From NCBI GenBank assembly GCA_013373005.1, contig JABXIP010000464.1, positions 1-8,449 on the forward strand: 8,449 bases of DNA. Reading direction: 5' to 3'. The translations under genes and the position numbers were made by a program. Below the pieces are notes generated by a model. It was not told the origin of the DNA, ran no database searches, and saw only the letters and a list, made by a program, of their open reading frames with translations. Shown here in pieces: positions 1-5,382 of the stretch; the first letter of the stretch is position 1, and every line of letters starts with the position of its first letter. This DNA is from Cytophagia bacterium (GTDB taxonomy: Bacteria; Bacteroidota; Bacteroidia; Cytophagales; Cyclobacteriaceae).

Positions 1-59
1 AATGCACCTAGAATCAATATCCAGCTAAGAACTATCAGAATGATTTGAAAAGTGCTCAT
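1..59 (-). CDS. N-terminus of a membrane protein, cut by the window edge
   Basis: Reading leftward from an ATG at 59-57, the frame stays open to the window edge and gives 19 residues, MSTFQIILIVLSWILILGA. After four residues this is almost purely hydrophobic, with one tryptophan and one serine, as expected for the first transmembrane helix or an uncleaved signal anchor. There are no basic residues before the hydrophobic run and no cysteine, so it does not look like a lipoprotein signal. The start lies 97 nt downstream of the DUF2200 stop on the same strand. The family cannot be told from 19 residues. A chance open frame of this length is possible, but the combination of ATG and a helix-like run is suggestive. 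Confidence 0.45.
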   Translation of the reverse strand, partial: MSTFQIILIVLSWILILGA

Positions 60-156
60 TGAGTTGAAAAAATAGTAATGTAGAAATAGCCACAATCGAC
101 TTTGAAAATCTACCTTAAAGAAACCTGAAGTAATTTATTTTGTTTGCCCATAAAAA

Positions 157-522
157 CTAAGCTACCCGTAATATCTTCTCCATCTTTCTGCCCTTAGCTA
201 GCTCATCTACTAGTTTGTCTAAATAGCGCACTTGTTTGGTTAATGGTGTTTCAATATCCTGGATTTTATAACCGCAGATGCTACCGGTTATTAATTCGGC
301 ATTGGGATGGAGTTTGGCTTCAGCGAAGAACTCTTCGAACGTGGCTTTGTTAGAAATGAACTTGTTGAGTGTAGCATCATCAAAGCCTGTGAGCCATTGA
401 ATTACTTCATGTAGTTCTTCCACCGTGCGGTCTTTCTTCTCTACTTTGGTGACGTAGTGAGGATAGACAGAGGAGAAGGTCATTCTGGCTATTTTTTGAT
501 CGTGTTCTGGAGTGGTTGTCAT
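157..522 (-). CDS. DUF2200 family protein
   Basis: A 121-residue protein matching, from memory of the family, the full length of DUF2200 (usually about 115-120 residues). Landmarks in order are SSVYPHYV (17-24), VIQWLTGFD (40-48), FEEFFAEA (62-69), NAELITGSICGYKIQDIETP (74-93) and the C-terminal block RYLDKLVDELAKGRKMEKIL (99-118), the strongest signature. The protein is small, soluble, probably mostly helical, and has no signal peptide or membrane segment. No biochemical function is established for the family, so none is assigned. The start is the ATG at 522-520, preceded by a perfect Bacteroidota -7 element about 27 nt upstream and no clear ribosome-binding site. It appears to be a single-gene unit; the next gene upstream on this strand ends 95 nt away. 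Confidence 0.93.
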   Translation of the reverse strand: MTTTPEHDQKIARMTFSSVYPHYVTKVEKKDRTVEELHEVIQWLTGFDDATLNKFISNKATFEEFFAEAKLHPNAELITGSICGYKIQDIETPLTKQVRYLDKLVDELAKGRKMEKILRVA

Positions 523-548
523 TTTCAGTAACTCTTATTGAAGGTGTG

Positions 549-556
549 CAAAATTA
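549..556 (-). promoter_or_regulatory. Candidate -7 promoter element for the DUF2200 gene
   Basis: On the minus strand these bases read TAATTTTG, a perfect match to the Bacteroidota -7 consensus TAnnTTTG, ending 26 nt before the DUF2200 ATG. That would put the transcription start about 20 nt upstream of the gene. No TTTG is present at the expected 19-21 nt upstream, so the -33 half is missing and the call rests on one box. Confidence 0.4.
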
Positions 557-617
557 ACTCACTGGAGGCTTATGTTTATGGCAGAAGCGGCACTTATGGT
601 ATAAACCGAAATGAAAA

Positions 618-1271
618 TTAATGCTTTTGGTTGACAGCATAGGCAATCTGATATTGACCCACTACTTCTACTTCTTCTCCCAAAGCATCATAAGAGGCAG
701 TAAACCTTCCGAATAGAGTGTAGTCAAAATGATCATACTCCTCTCCGTCATGCAAATAAACATAAGAGTCATCTAGTCTGGCCTCAGTTATTTCATGGTA
801 AAAATTACCAGAGGTATTTTCAATTAATGAAGGCTCAAACTCCCTACCACACGAGTTGTAAATCTTAAAATTAACATGGACGATAGAAGATGGGGTGGTT
901 CTAATACTGTCAGCCCCTAAGATGGCGGTTCTTACGCCAACCGAGTTCAAAAGGTCTTCTTTATTCTTTACCTGTGTCATGGTAAGCTTGAATTCTTTTG
1001 TATAGCCATCCGTGCGGGAGTCGTGAATATATACACAGTCGTTAACGCACCGATTTCTTGAAGAGATGTCAAAATCAGAAGCTAAAAAGCTATATGGGAA
1101 GTCCTTCACAGTAAACTTAATATAGTTCTCTGTACCGTTGAGCTGGCTTGAGTTTGGTATATCTGTAGTTTGCGGTTCAAAATAACATTCAGGTGGATCG
1201 ATCTCGAATCTGTTGCACCCAAGGAAAACCAAAAATATTAATCCAATAGTGTGTATTACTTTGACCTTCAT
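618..1271 (-). CDS. Putative lipoprotein of unknown function
   Basis: A 217-residue protein with a short type II signal peptide: basic start MKVKVIH, hydrophobic core to residue 18, and a lipobox FLGC with Cys19 as the predicted lipidated residue. The -3 position is Phe rather than Leu, a small departure. Acidic residues follow closely (CNRFEID), so surface or outer-membrane anchoring is plausible. The mature part has four more structural hints: Cys29, the pair Cys75/Cys79 (CVNDC) and Cys141, which could form disulfides in the periplasm. The rest alternates short polar turns with beta-like strands. The C-terminal stretch (about 182-211, YTLFGRF ... VVGQYQIAY) resembles the paired 'G-F ... G-x-Y' strands at the end of many small Bacteroidota lipoproteins such as the DUF6252-like ones, but I do not claim membership. 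The ATG at 1271 is the only start that keeps the signal peptide. Gaps of 95 and 92 nt to the neighbours suggest it is monocistronic. Confidence 0.8.
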   Translation of the reverse strand: MKVKVIHTIGLIFLVFLGCNRFEIDPPECYFEPQTTDIPNSSQLNGTENYIKFTVKDFPYSFLASDFDISSRNRCVNDCVYIHDSRTDGYTKEFKLTMTQVKNKEDLLNSVGVRTAILGADSIRTTPSSIVHVNFKIYNSCGREFEPSLIENTSGNFYHEITEARLDDSYVYLHDGEEYDHFDYTLFGRFTASYDALGEEVEVVGQYQIAYAVNQKH

Positions 1272-1363
1272 ATTCCTAATTTAAGAAATGCTGTGTTTAA
1301 TATACTGTTAATCAGGTAGATTTTGAAAAAGAGGGAGTTCATTTGATTTGAATAAAACCCCAG

Positions 1364-1969
1364 TTAGGAATGCCCATTCGAACTCTTTTGATCATAATAG
1401 TTCTTCAGAATTGATTCCATTTCTGATTGCCCGGCAATAATTTGATTGACCGTTTCCCATGTTTCTTTACTGATTAGTTCACTGAGCGGCTGATTCACCT
1501 TAGATATTTTATGGAAGACTCTTTTGATCTTTCCATCCCAAACCTTGTAATACTTAATTAGGTCGTCTGGGTAAACAATCTTTCTGCGAGTGCCTTCATC
1601 CATAGCCCGGAAAGGGAAGGGGATATTCAGGTAGCCATAGTCATCTGTCAATTGCTCTCCTGGTTGAATATCGCGGATGGCAATTTCAAAATCATAAGCA
1701 GTTGTGAGGCAGTTGGAATTGAAACTGTGATTCACAAAACGACCATTGTCCCAACATAGCACAAAATTGCCTTTGTTGTTTCTAAAGGTGTAGGTATCGA
1801 GTATGTTCTGATAAATGGGCTCCATGGTCTGGAACTCCAGTGGACTAAATTCTCTATCGAGTTTGTCTAATGCCCAGGTAATAGTACCTGCCGGAATGAA
1901 ATCTGTGGCTACAACCCCGTAGCCAATTTCTTTACTGATGAATTTCAGTTCTGTGTTTGGGTGTATCAT
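1364..1969 (-). CDS. SET-domain protein, putative protein-lysine methyltransferase
   Basis: A 201-residue cytoplasmic protein whose first 115 residues are a compact SET domain. The three hallmark blocks are present and in order: GYGVVATDFIPAGT (16-29), the first SAM-binding glycine-rich strand; RFVNHSFNSNC (77-87), the NHS-x-x-x-N/C pseudoknot motif that contacts the S-adenosyl methyl donor; and PGEQLTDDYGY (103-113), the E-L-T-x-D-Y motif whose Tyr111 is the expected catalytic tyrosine. SET enzymes transfer methyl groups from SAM to lysine side chains; the substrate here is unknown. The remaining 86 residues are helical and lack a cysteine-rich post-SET zinc site. The frame is open for five codons upstream to a TTG at 1984, but I prefer the ATG at 1969-1967 because it starts directly before the conserved fold and upstream codons add nothing recognisable. 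The gene stands alone, 114 nt from the gene upstream. Confidence 0.88.
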   Translation of the reverse strand: MIHPNTELKFISKEIGYGVVATDFIPAGTITWALDKLDREFSPLEFQTMEPIYQNILDTYTFRNNKGNFVLCWDNGRFVNHSFNSNCLTTAYDFEIAIRDIQPGEQLTDDYGYLNIPFPFRAMDEGTRRKIVYPDDLIKYYKVWDGKIKRVFHKISKVNQPLSELISKETWETVNQIIAGQSEMESILKNYYDQKSSNGHS

Positions 1970-2083
1970 CTTGCGCGAAATCAATTTTCGCTCTCAGTAG
2001 TCAGGCCAATTAGCCTGTTGCTCTGCGGAGTTTAAAGAAAGATATATTGAAATTGAATTCAATACAATGGGTGGGCTGAAGGT

Positions 2084-3073
2084 TTATTCCTCAAAATATT
2101 CGAAGGCGTCAATTATATCTAAATAGACCCCATTGAAGCCTGCATTGATGATTTTTTTAAGATAGGAGTTATCATTTCCATAAATGATGCTTTGCCAAGT
2201 AGTATTCCAGTATTCTACTTTATAGTTGCCTTGCCAGTCTGGGTTCTCCGCTTTGATCCAGGATGGATTGCCCACACTCCAATTATTTTGCCAGTAGTAG
2301 CGATACTCTTCCGCTTCACCAATACTCATATAAGCCAGAATCAATCTTTTACCTCCATTTTGCTTGGTCTTTAGGCTTTCAATTTCAGAAGCTGAGAAGT
2401 CTGCATCTTCAAAGAATAGATCCATAATGATTGCATCGTAGTTGGTAGAGTTTACTGCCGAAAGAAACTCTTGTTTGGAATTGAATTGGCTAAAATCTAG
2501 TAGATAAAGGAAGTTCTTGGCTTGTGAGATATCTACAATATCATCTGAATTTTCATTGAATGGAGAGGAGGGGTAGGACGGGATATTATCCAAACCCCTG
2601 TGGTCAGCCGCAAAGGAGATGAACCCATTTTGCATATTGAGTTGGTAGGAATTCTGCATTTTGGACTGTGTATGGCAGTAGTCTGTGGTGAGTACCTGAA
2701 CTCCATTCTCTTCGCACACCAGACATAAATTAAGCATATGTTGTTTATCTGCTGATGGAGTTGCCTGATCGTCTTCATCATAGCCGTAGAATAAGTCTTC
2801 TCTGCCTACTGCATCAATGGCATTGAGGTAGTCCATGTTGGGTATACCATCACCTTGACCAGAGTCGGTTACCAATTCCTGACCATTTTGGGGAATAATG
2901 AGAAAGTCAGGATTGATGGCTTTTGCATAGGCACTGAGGTTCTGAACAAAGTCTCGCATTTCCTGACGGTAAGTACTGCCGATAGGGTCAGATCCATTAT
3001 CATTAGAACGACACGATGTACTGAGAATCAGAACTATTAAAAGCAGGTAGAAAAGTTTGGTACGTGTGCGCAT
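2084..3073 (-). CDS. MJ1477/TM1410-type putative glycoside hydrolase (GH114-like), lipid-anchored, halves in permuted order
   Basis: A 329-residue protein with a lipoprotein-type signal (basic MRTRTK, hydrophobic 7-17, LSTSC with Cys21), so probably exported and membrane-anchored. It belongs to the TM1410/MJ1477 group related to GH114 endo-alpha-1,4-polygalactosaminidases, TIM-barrel enzymes thought to cut amino-sugar polysaccharides. Landmarks are INPDFLIIPQNGQEL (53-67), GREDLFYGYD (90-99), VLTTDYC (127-133), FISFAADHR (151-159), then NFLYLL (187-192), DAIIMDLFFED (213-223), LILAYMSIGEAEEYRYYW (244-261), NPDWQGNYKVEYW (277-289) and GFNGVYLDIIDAFEYFEE (312-329). Asp218, Glu253, Asp319 and Asp322 are candidate active-site acids by position in conserved blocks. 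In the usual family order the YLDIID block precedes the IIPQNG block; here it is at the very C-terminus, which suggests a circular permutation rather than truncation, since all blocks are present. The 72-nt gap before it shows no clear promoter. Confidence 0.87.
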   Translation of the reverse strand: MRTRTKLFYLLLIVLILSTSCRSNDNGSDPIGSTYRQEMRDFVQNLSAYAKAINPDFLIIPQNGQELVTDSGQGDGIPNMDYLNAIDAVGREDLFYGYDEDDQATPSADKQHMLNLCLVCEENGVQVLTTDYCHTQSKMQNSYQLNMQNGFISFAADHRGLDNIPSYPSSPFNENSDDIVDISQAKNFLYLLDFSQFNSKQEFLSAVNSTNYDAIIMDLFFEDADFSASEIESLKTKQNGGKRLILAYMSIGEAEEYRYYWQNNWSVGNPSWIKAENPDWQGNYKVEYWNTTWQSIIYGNDNSYLKKIINAGFNGVYLDIIDAFEYFEE

Positions 3074-3145
3074 ACATGCAGCGGAATATGTTTAATAACA
3101 TGAAAATAAAGCAAATATTTTACAGACTGCCTACGGAGTTAGAGC

Positions 3146-3514
3146 CTAGTTATAGAACTCGCCAATATGCCAGAGAATGGTGCTTGGATCGTGTACAAAA
3201 AACTCCCTGCCCCAAGGTTCATTTCTAACGGAAGAAATTCTCACCCCAGGGTATTTTTTATCCAGATCGAGCTTCAATAATTCATTGCGAAATGCTTCCG
3301 TATTCTCCACTTCCAGAAAAAGCATGGTGTTTTCCACCCAATCTTTTACGAAGTATTTTTGAAGGTAAAAGGCCACATTTCCCTCAAGCTTATAGACACA
3401 CATGTCATGAGATATCTCAACTTCCTCAAAACCAAAATCACGATAAAAACTTCGTGATGTTTTGTAGTCTTTAGCGCCTATAAAGGGACGAATAGATTTG
3501 GCTTGAGAGTTCAT
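3146..3514 (-). CDS. VOC-superfamily (glyoxalase / bleomycin-resistance fold) protein
   Basis: A 122-residue protein with the two beta-alpha-beta-beta-beta modules of the vicinal oxygen chelate fold. Module one covers about 8-52 (RPFIGAKDY, then SRSFYRDFGFEE, then VAFYLQ). Module two covers about 62-119 (NTMLFLEVEN, then a helix EAFRNELLKL, then WGREFFVHDPSTILWHIGEF). The W-G-R-E-F-x-x-x-D-P and terminal I-G-E-F pattern is typical of bleomycin-binding-protein-like members. Glu119 sits where the second-module metal ligand lies, but the usual first-strand His is absent, so a complete metal site is not obvious and binding or resistance without catalysis is possible. The substrate is unknown. The start is the ATG at 3514-3512; a terminator at 3601-3628 separates it from the ArsR-SRPBCC operon upstream, so it is probably transcribed on its own. 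Confidence 0.88.
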   Translation of the reverse strand: MNSQAKSIRPFIGAKDYKTSRSFYRDFGFEEVEISHDMCVYKLEGNVAFYLQKYFVKDWVENTMLFLEVENTEAFRNELLKLDLDKKYPGVRISSVRNEPWGREFFVHDPSTILWHIGEFYN

Positions 3515-3600
3515 TATCTACTTTTTTGAAAGTTGAATATAGGGCTAATAGATAACAATTGAATTTAATAGAGCGGAGCTAATTACACTTAAACGGAGAT

Positions 3601-3628
3601 AAAAATCCCCGTCAGTATGACGGGGATT
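3601..3628 (-). terminator. Rho-independent terminator of the ArsR-SRPBCC operon
   Basis: On the minus strand the hairpin ATCCCCGTC - loop ATACT - GACGGGGAT is followed at once by a T-run (GGGGATTTTTATC). The stem is 9-10 bp with five G-C pairs at its core. It starts 24 nt after the SRPBCC stop codon. The plus-strand side has no T-run, so it acts leftward. Confidence 0.85.
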
Positions 3629-3651
3629 GAGAACTATGTTTGTTAATTTTT

Positions 3652-4143
3652 TTAGCCAAGAACTTCATCAAGATTACCCAAAGCCATGGTAAACCCTTCT
3701 TTGAAGCCCATTTCGATAATCATTTCCAAATCCGAAAGCTTTTCATGTTGAATTTCAACTTTAACTAAAGTTTTGTCTCCCTGGGCTTCAAAAGCAACAG
3801 TCCAGTAGCTTCTTGGGTGAGTTTCGTTAATTACCATTTCTTCATTGCAGAAAGCATCCAGACACTGATACTCCTTTTCAATATCGATCGATTTGTAGTC
3901 GGCCAGACACCAGTGAATGTCACCCTGCGGTCCTTTCATATGATAATGCCATCTGCCTCCAACTTTAAAGTCCATCGATTTGGTTACGGTTTGGTAGGGT
4001 CGGGGAGCCCACCATTTGTCGAGTACATCCGGGTTAGTCCAGGCATCCCACACCAGATTGAGTGGAGCGGCAAATTCTCGTTTTACGTTGACTCTACAGT
4101 TCTCCTTGTCTACAGTAAAGTCCATTAAAAGTGCTGATTTCAT
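3652..4143 (-). CDS. SRPBCC / AHSA1-like START-fold protein
   Basis: A 163-residue protein with the AHSA1 (Aha1 C-terminal-like) SRPBCC fold, a helix-grip barrel enclosing a hydrophobic cavity. Evidence is VKREFAAPLNLVWDAWTNPD (20-39), the DKWWAP block (42-47), FKVGGRWHYHMKGP (59-72) with the family's G-G-x-W/F-x-Y-x-M, the central strand SYWTVAFEA (112-120) and the long C-terminal helix EMGFKEGFTMALGNLDEVL (144-162). Bacterial members bind hydrophobic ligands or chaperone clients; the ligand here is unknown. The ATG at 4143 is used here; an in-frame ATG at 4125 (MDFTVDKEN) is also possible. It starts 18 nt after the ArsR stop on the same strand and shares that gene's promoter and operators, so its level is probably set by ArsR derepression. 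This ArsR-SRPBCC pairing is widespread in Bacteria. Confidence 0.9.
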   Translation of the reverse strand: MKSALLMDFTVDKENCRVNVKREFAAPLNLVWDAWTNPDVLDKWWAPRPYQTVTKSMDFKVGGRWHYHMKGPQGDIHWCLADYKSIDIEKEYQCLDAFCNEEMVINETHPRSYWTVAFEAQGDKTLVKVEIQHEKLSDLEMIIEMGFKEGFTMALGNLDEVLG

Positions 4144-4161
4144 GTTTTTATGATTTATTGA

Positions 4162-4482
4162 TTACTTCTTATCCTTTTGAATGTCTGCTAAATACTGATC
4201 CAGATTCTCGAAACGGTTCTCCCATATTTGTCTGAACTGCTCAATCCATTGGTCTACTTCTTTCATCTTTTCAGCTTTAAGCTTGTAGAAGATTTCGCGG
4301 CCTTCCTTCTCACTTTCCAATACATCGCATTCATGGAGGATTTTGATATGCTTAGAAACTGCTTGTCGTGTGGTATCAAAGTGTTCAGCAAGGGCATTAG
4401 GTGTCATAGCCTGACTGGCAATGAGAACTATAATGGCTCTGCGGGTGGGGTCGGCAATGGCTTGGAATATATCTCGTTTCAT
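4162..4482 (-). CDS. ArsR-family winged-helix transcriptional repressor
   Basis: A 106-residue DNA-binding protein. Typical ArsR landmarks are MKRDIFQAIADPTRRAIIVL (1-20), LAEHFDTTRQAVSKHIKIL (31-49) as helix-turn-helix with TTRQAVSKHIKIL as recognition helix, the wing ESEKEGREIFYKL (57-69), then a C-terminal amphipathic dimerisation helix to 106. The metal-sensor motif ELCVCDL is absent and Cys52 is the only cysteine, so it is unlikely to sense arsenic or heavy metals; it belongs with the metal-free 'DPTRR' ArsR proteins that accompany SRPBCC genes. The frame extends to a TTG at 4491, but the ATG at 4482-4480 is preferred: the TTG lies inside an operator repeat and close to the predicted transcription start. 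It is first gene of an operon with the SRPBCC gene and is probably autoregulated through the two repeats just upstream. Confidence 0.93.
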   Translation of the reverse strand: MKRDIFQAIADPTRRAIIVLIASQAMTPNALAEHFDTTRQAVSKHIKILHECDVLESEKEGREIFYKLKAEKMKEVDQWIEQFRQIWENRFENLDQYLADIQKDKK

Positions 4483-4487
4483 AATGT

Positions 4488-4503
4488 GCAACTAAACGGT
4501 TGC
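4488..4503. promoter_or_regulatory. Proximal ArsR operator (16-bp inverted repeat)
   Basis: GCAAC-TAAACG-GTTGC, a perfect 5-bp inverted repeat with a 6-bp centre. It overlaps the end of the -7 box and the expected transcription start of the ArsR promoter, 6 bp before the ATG. It matches the distal copy in 13 of 16 positions, and their starts are 26 bp apart. Binding of a dimer here would block promoter escape. The role is inferred from position and repetition. Confidence 0.75.
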
Positions 4504-4534
4504 TAATATATATGCAACTTTTCGGTTGCGCAAA
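4503..4534 (-). promoter_or_regulatory. Bacteroidota-type promoter of the ArsR-SRPBCC operon
   Basis: On the minus strand a perfect -33 box TTTG (4534-4531) is followed by a 20-nt spacer and TATATTAG (4510-4503), one mismatch from TAnnTTTG. Spacing is within the usual 19-21 nt. The predicted start lies near 4497, giving a leader of only about 15 nt. The spacer is filled by the distal operator. Confidence 0.65.
4514..4529. promoter_or_regulatory. Distal ArsR operator (16-bp inverted repeat)
   Basis: GCAAC-TTTTCG-GTTGC, the second copy of the operator-like repeat, lying wholly between the -33 and -7 boxes. Occupation would exclude RNA polymerase. The shared half-site GCAAC/GTTGC and the common TNNNCG centre argue that one dimeric regulator, most simply the adjacent ArsR, binds both. 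Confidence 0.75.
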
Positions 4535-4564
4535 TATTAATTGATAGTTCTGAGGACTAGAGCC

Positions 4565-4589
4565 AAAAAAGGCCATGAAACATGGCCTT
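4565..4589 (-). terminator. Rho-independent terminator of the CsbD-like gene
   Basis: GGCCATG (4571-4577) and CATGGCC (4581-4587) form a 7-bp stem with a 3-nt loop, extended by A-T pairs. Read on the minus strand it is followed by TTTTTT. It lies 34 nt after the stop of the CsbD-like gene and isolates it from the ArsR promoter. The plus-strand side (CTTCTTC) is a poor T-tract. Confidence 0.85.
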
Positions 4590-4622
4590 CTTCACATGGT
4601 TGTATGAAATATTGACTCTCAA

Positions 4623-4814
4623 TTAAATTGAATCAATAAAGTCTTTGATCTCGCTTTTTGCCTTGCCTGTCTTTCTCTGAATCTGGCCTAAAAGTTCATC
4701 TTCCTGACCTTCTGCATATGTGAGATCATCATCGGTAAGTTCAGCATAGTTTTGTTTCAACTTGCCTTTTACCATGTTCCAGTTTCCTTTTAGTTTGTCT
4801 GTTAATGCACTCAT
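4623..4814 (-). CDS. CsbD-like stress-response protein
   Basis: A 63-residue, highly charged protein of the CsbD family, full length for the family (about 55-70 residues). The N-terminal repeat unit KLKGNWNMVKGKLKQNYAEL (8-27) has the characteristic G-x-W-x-x-x-K-G-K-x-K-x-x-x-x-L; the second half EGQEDELLGQIQRKTGKAKS (35-54) carries the E-G-x-x-x-E/D-x-x-G-x-I-Q-x-K-x-G motif. It is soluble, with no cysteine and no signal. CsbD was first known as a general-stress (sigma-B dependent) protein of Bacillus; homologues are common in Bacteroidota but molecular function is unknown. The ATG at 4814 gives the usual MSALTDKLKGNW start. It is a single-gene unit with its own terminator and divergent from the PadR gene; no convincing promoter box was found upstream. 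Confidence 0.93.
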   Translation of the reverse strand: MSALTDKLKGNWNMVKGKLKQNYAELTDDDLTYAEGQEDELLGQIQRKTGKAKSEIKDFIDSI

Positions 4815-4987
4815 AGTTTGTTCTTTAATTGGTTCATCTATTAAGTGCCAAGAATGATGCCGTACTGTCCAAATGAGTCAATTTTAGTGTTTGGTGTCCA
4901 TTCAAGGGGCTTTTGAAATGTCGAAACCTGACTAATCCTGTCTAATTGAGAATGTTTTTCCTGAATTGAAAAAATACTTTTAGCAAG

Positions 4988-5035
4988 TGTAACGTATCAG
5001 AGAGTTTAGAGTCTACTAATCATTATCTATATTGT
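4988..5035 (+). promoter_or_regulatory. Candidate promoter(s) for the PadR-permease pair, in the divergent gap
   Basis: The 238-bp gap between the CsbD-like gene and PadR holds no gene. Two rival promoter readings fit. One is ECF-sigma-like: TGTAAC (4988-4993), 17 nt, GTCT (5011-5014). The other is housekeeping-like: TTTA (5005-5008), 19 nt, TATATTGT (5028-5035), imperfect in both boxes. A short inverted repeat TTGT-TT-ACAA (5032-5041) lies just before the gene and could be a PadR site, but it is too short to be convincing. None is more than a pattern match. Confidence 0.3.
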
Positions 5036-5052
5036 TTACAAAACTGAGGATA

Positions 5053-5382
5053 ATGAAAGGTACCCATTTAGGTGAATTCGAAGAACTAGTTCTTTTAGCG
5101 GTAGCAGCTTTGGCAGGAAACGCCTATGCTGTAGCAGTAAAGGAGGAGATAGAGGAGAAGGCTGAACGTAAAGTGAATATCAGTGCCATTCACTCATCTC
5201 TTTACAGACTAGAGGACAAAGGTTTCCTTGAATCAGAGGTTGGGGGTGCCACATCTAAACGTGGAGGCAAGAGCAAGCGTTTTTTTAAAGTCACGGCCTA
5301 TGGTTATAAGTCCTTAAAAGAATCCCAAAGCCTGAGACAATCATTCTGGAACATTATACCTCAACTCTCAGCTCAGGAATGA
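5053..5382 (+). CDS. PadR-family transcriptional regulator
   Basis: A 109-residue regulator of the short PadR type (N-terminal domain plus one extra helix). Evidence: GEFEELVLLAVAALAGNAYA (8-27), the opening helix and turn of the PadR wing-helix domain; VNISAIHSSLYRLEDKGFLES (41-61), containing the recognition helix with the hallmark S-x-L-x-R-L-E-x-K-G-x-L; and RGGKSKRFFKVTAYG (70-84), the basic beta-wing. The frame opens at a TTG at 5032, but the ATG at 5053 is preferred because it starts with the family's usual 'MKG' and has GAGG shortly before it. Its stop overlaps the permease start by 4 bp (ATGA), so the two are translationally coupled. PadR proteins are mostly repressors released by small hydrophobic molecules; this arrangement suggests control of the downstream transporter. 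The ligand is unknown. Confidence 0.93.
   Translation: MKGTHLGEFEELVLLAVAALAGNAYAVAVKEEIEEKAERKVNISAIHSSLYRLEDKGFLESEVGGATSKRGGKSKRFFKVTAYGYKSLKESQSLRQSFWNIIPQLSAQE

Noticed and set aside
1967..1984. Upstream TTG start for the SET protein (five extra codons)
   Set aside because: The ATG at 1969 begins just before the conserved fold and needs no rare start; the added residues carry no signal. The same reasoning was used for the TTG starts at 4491 (ArsR) and 5032 (PadR).
2002..2017. CAGGC / GCCTG hairpin between the SET and hydrolase genes
   Set aside because: Only 5 bp of stem, no T-run on either strand, and more than 60 nt from the hydrolase stop; not enough for a terminator.
2533..2781. 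Open frame of 82 codons inside the glycoside hydrolase gene, same strand, other frame
   Set aside because: The hydrolase frame is conserved throughout this stretch, so it is neither a frameshift remnant nor a separate gene.
3817..4128. Open frame of 103 codons on the plus strand
   Set aside because: It lies fully antisense to the well-supported SRPBCC gene, its translation has no recognisable motif, and it lacks a promoter or a start context.
4228..4506. Open frame of 92 codons on the plus strand
   Set aside because: It is antisense to the ArsR gene and runs into its operators; the translation looks like random back-translation, with cysteine/serine-rich filler.
4815..4920. TTGGCAC-containing sigma-54-like promoter upstream of the CsbD-like gene
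   Set aside because: The -24-like half is present on the minus strand but no GC at the -12 spacing follows, and no enhancer-binding regulator is nearby.
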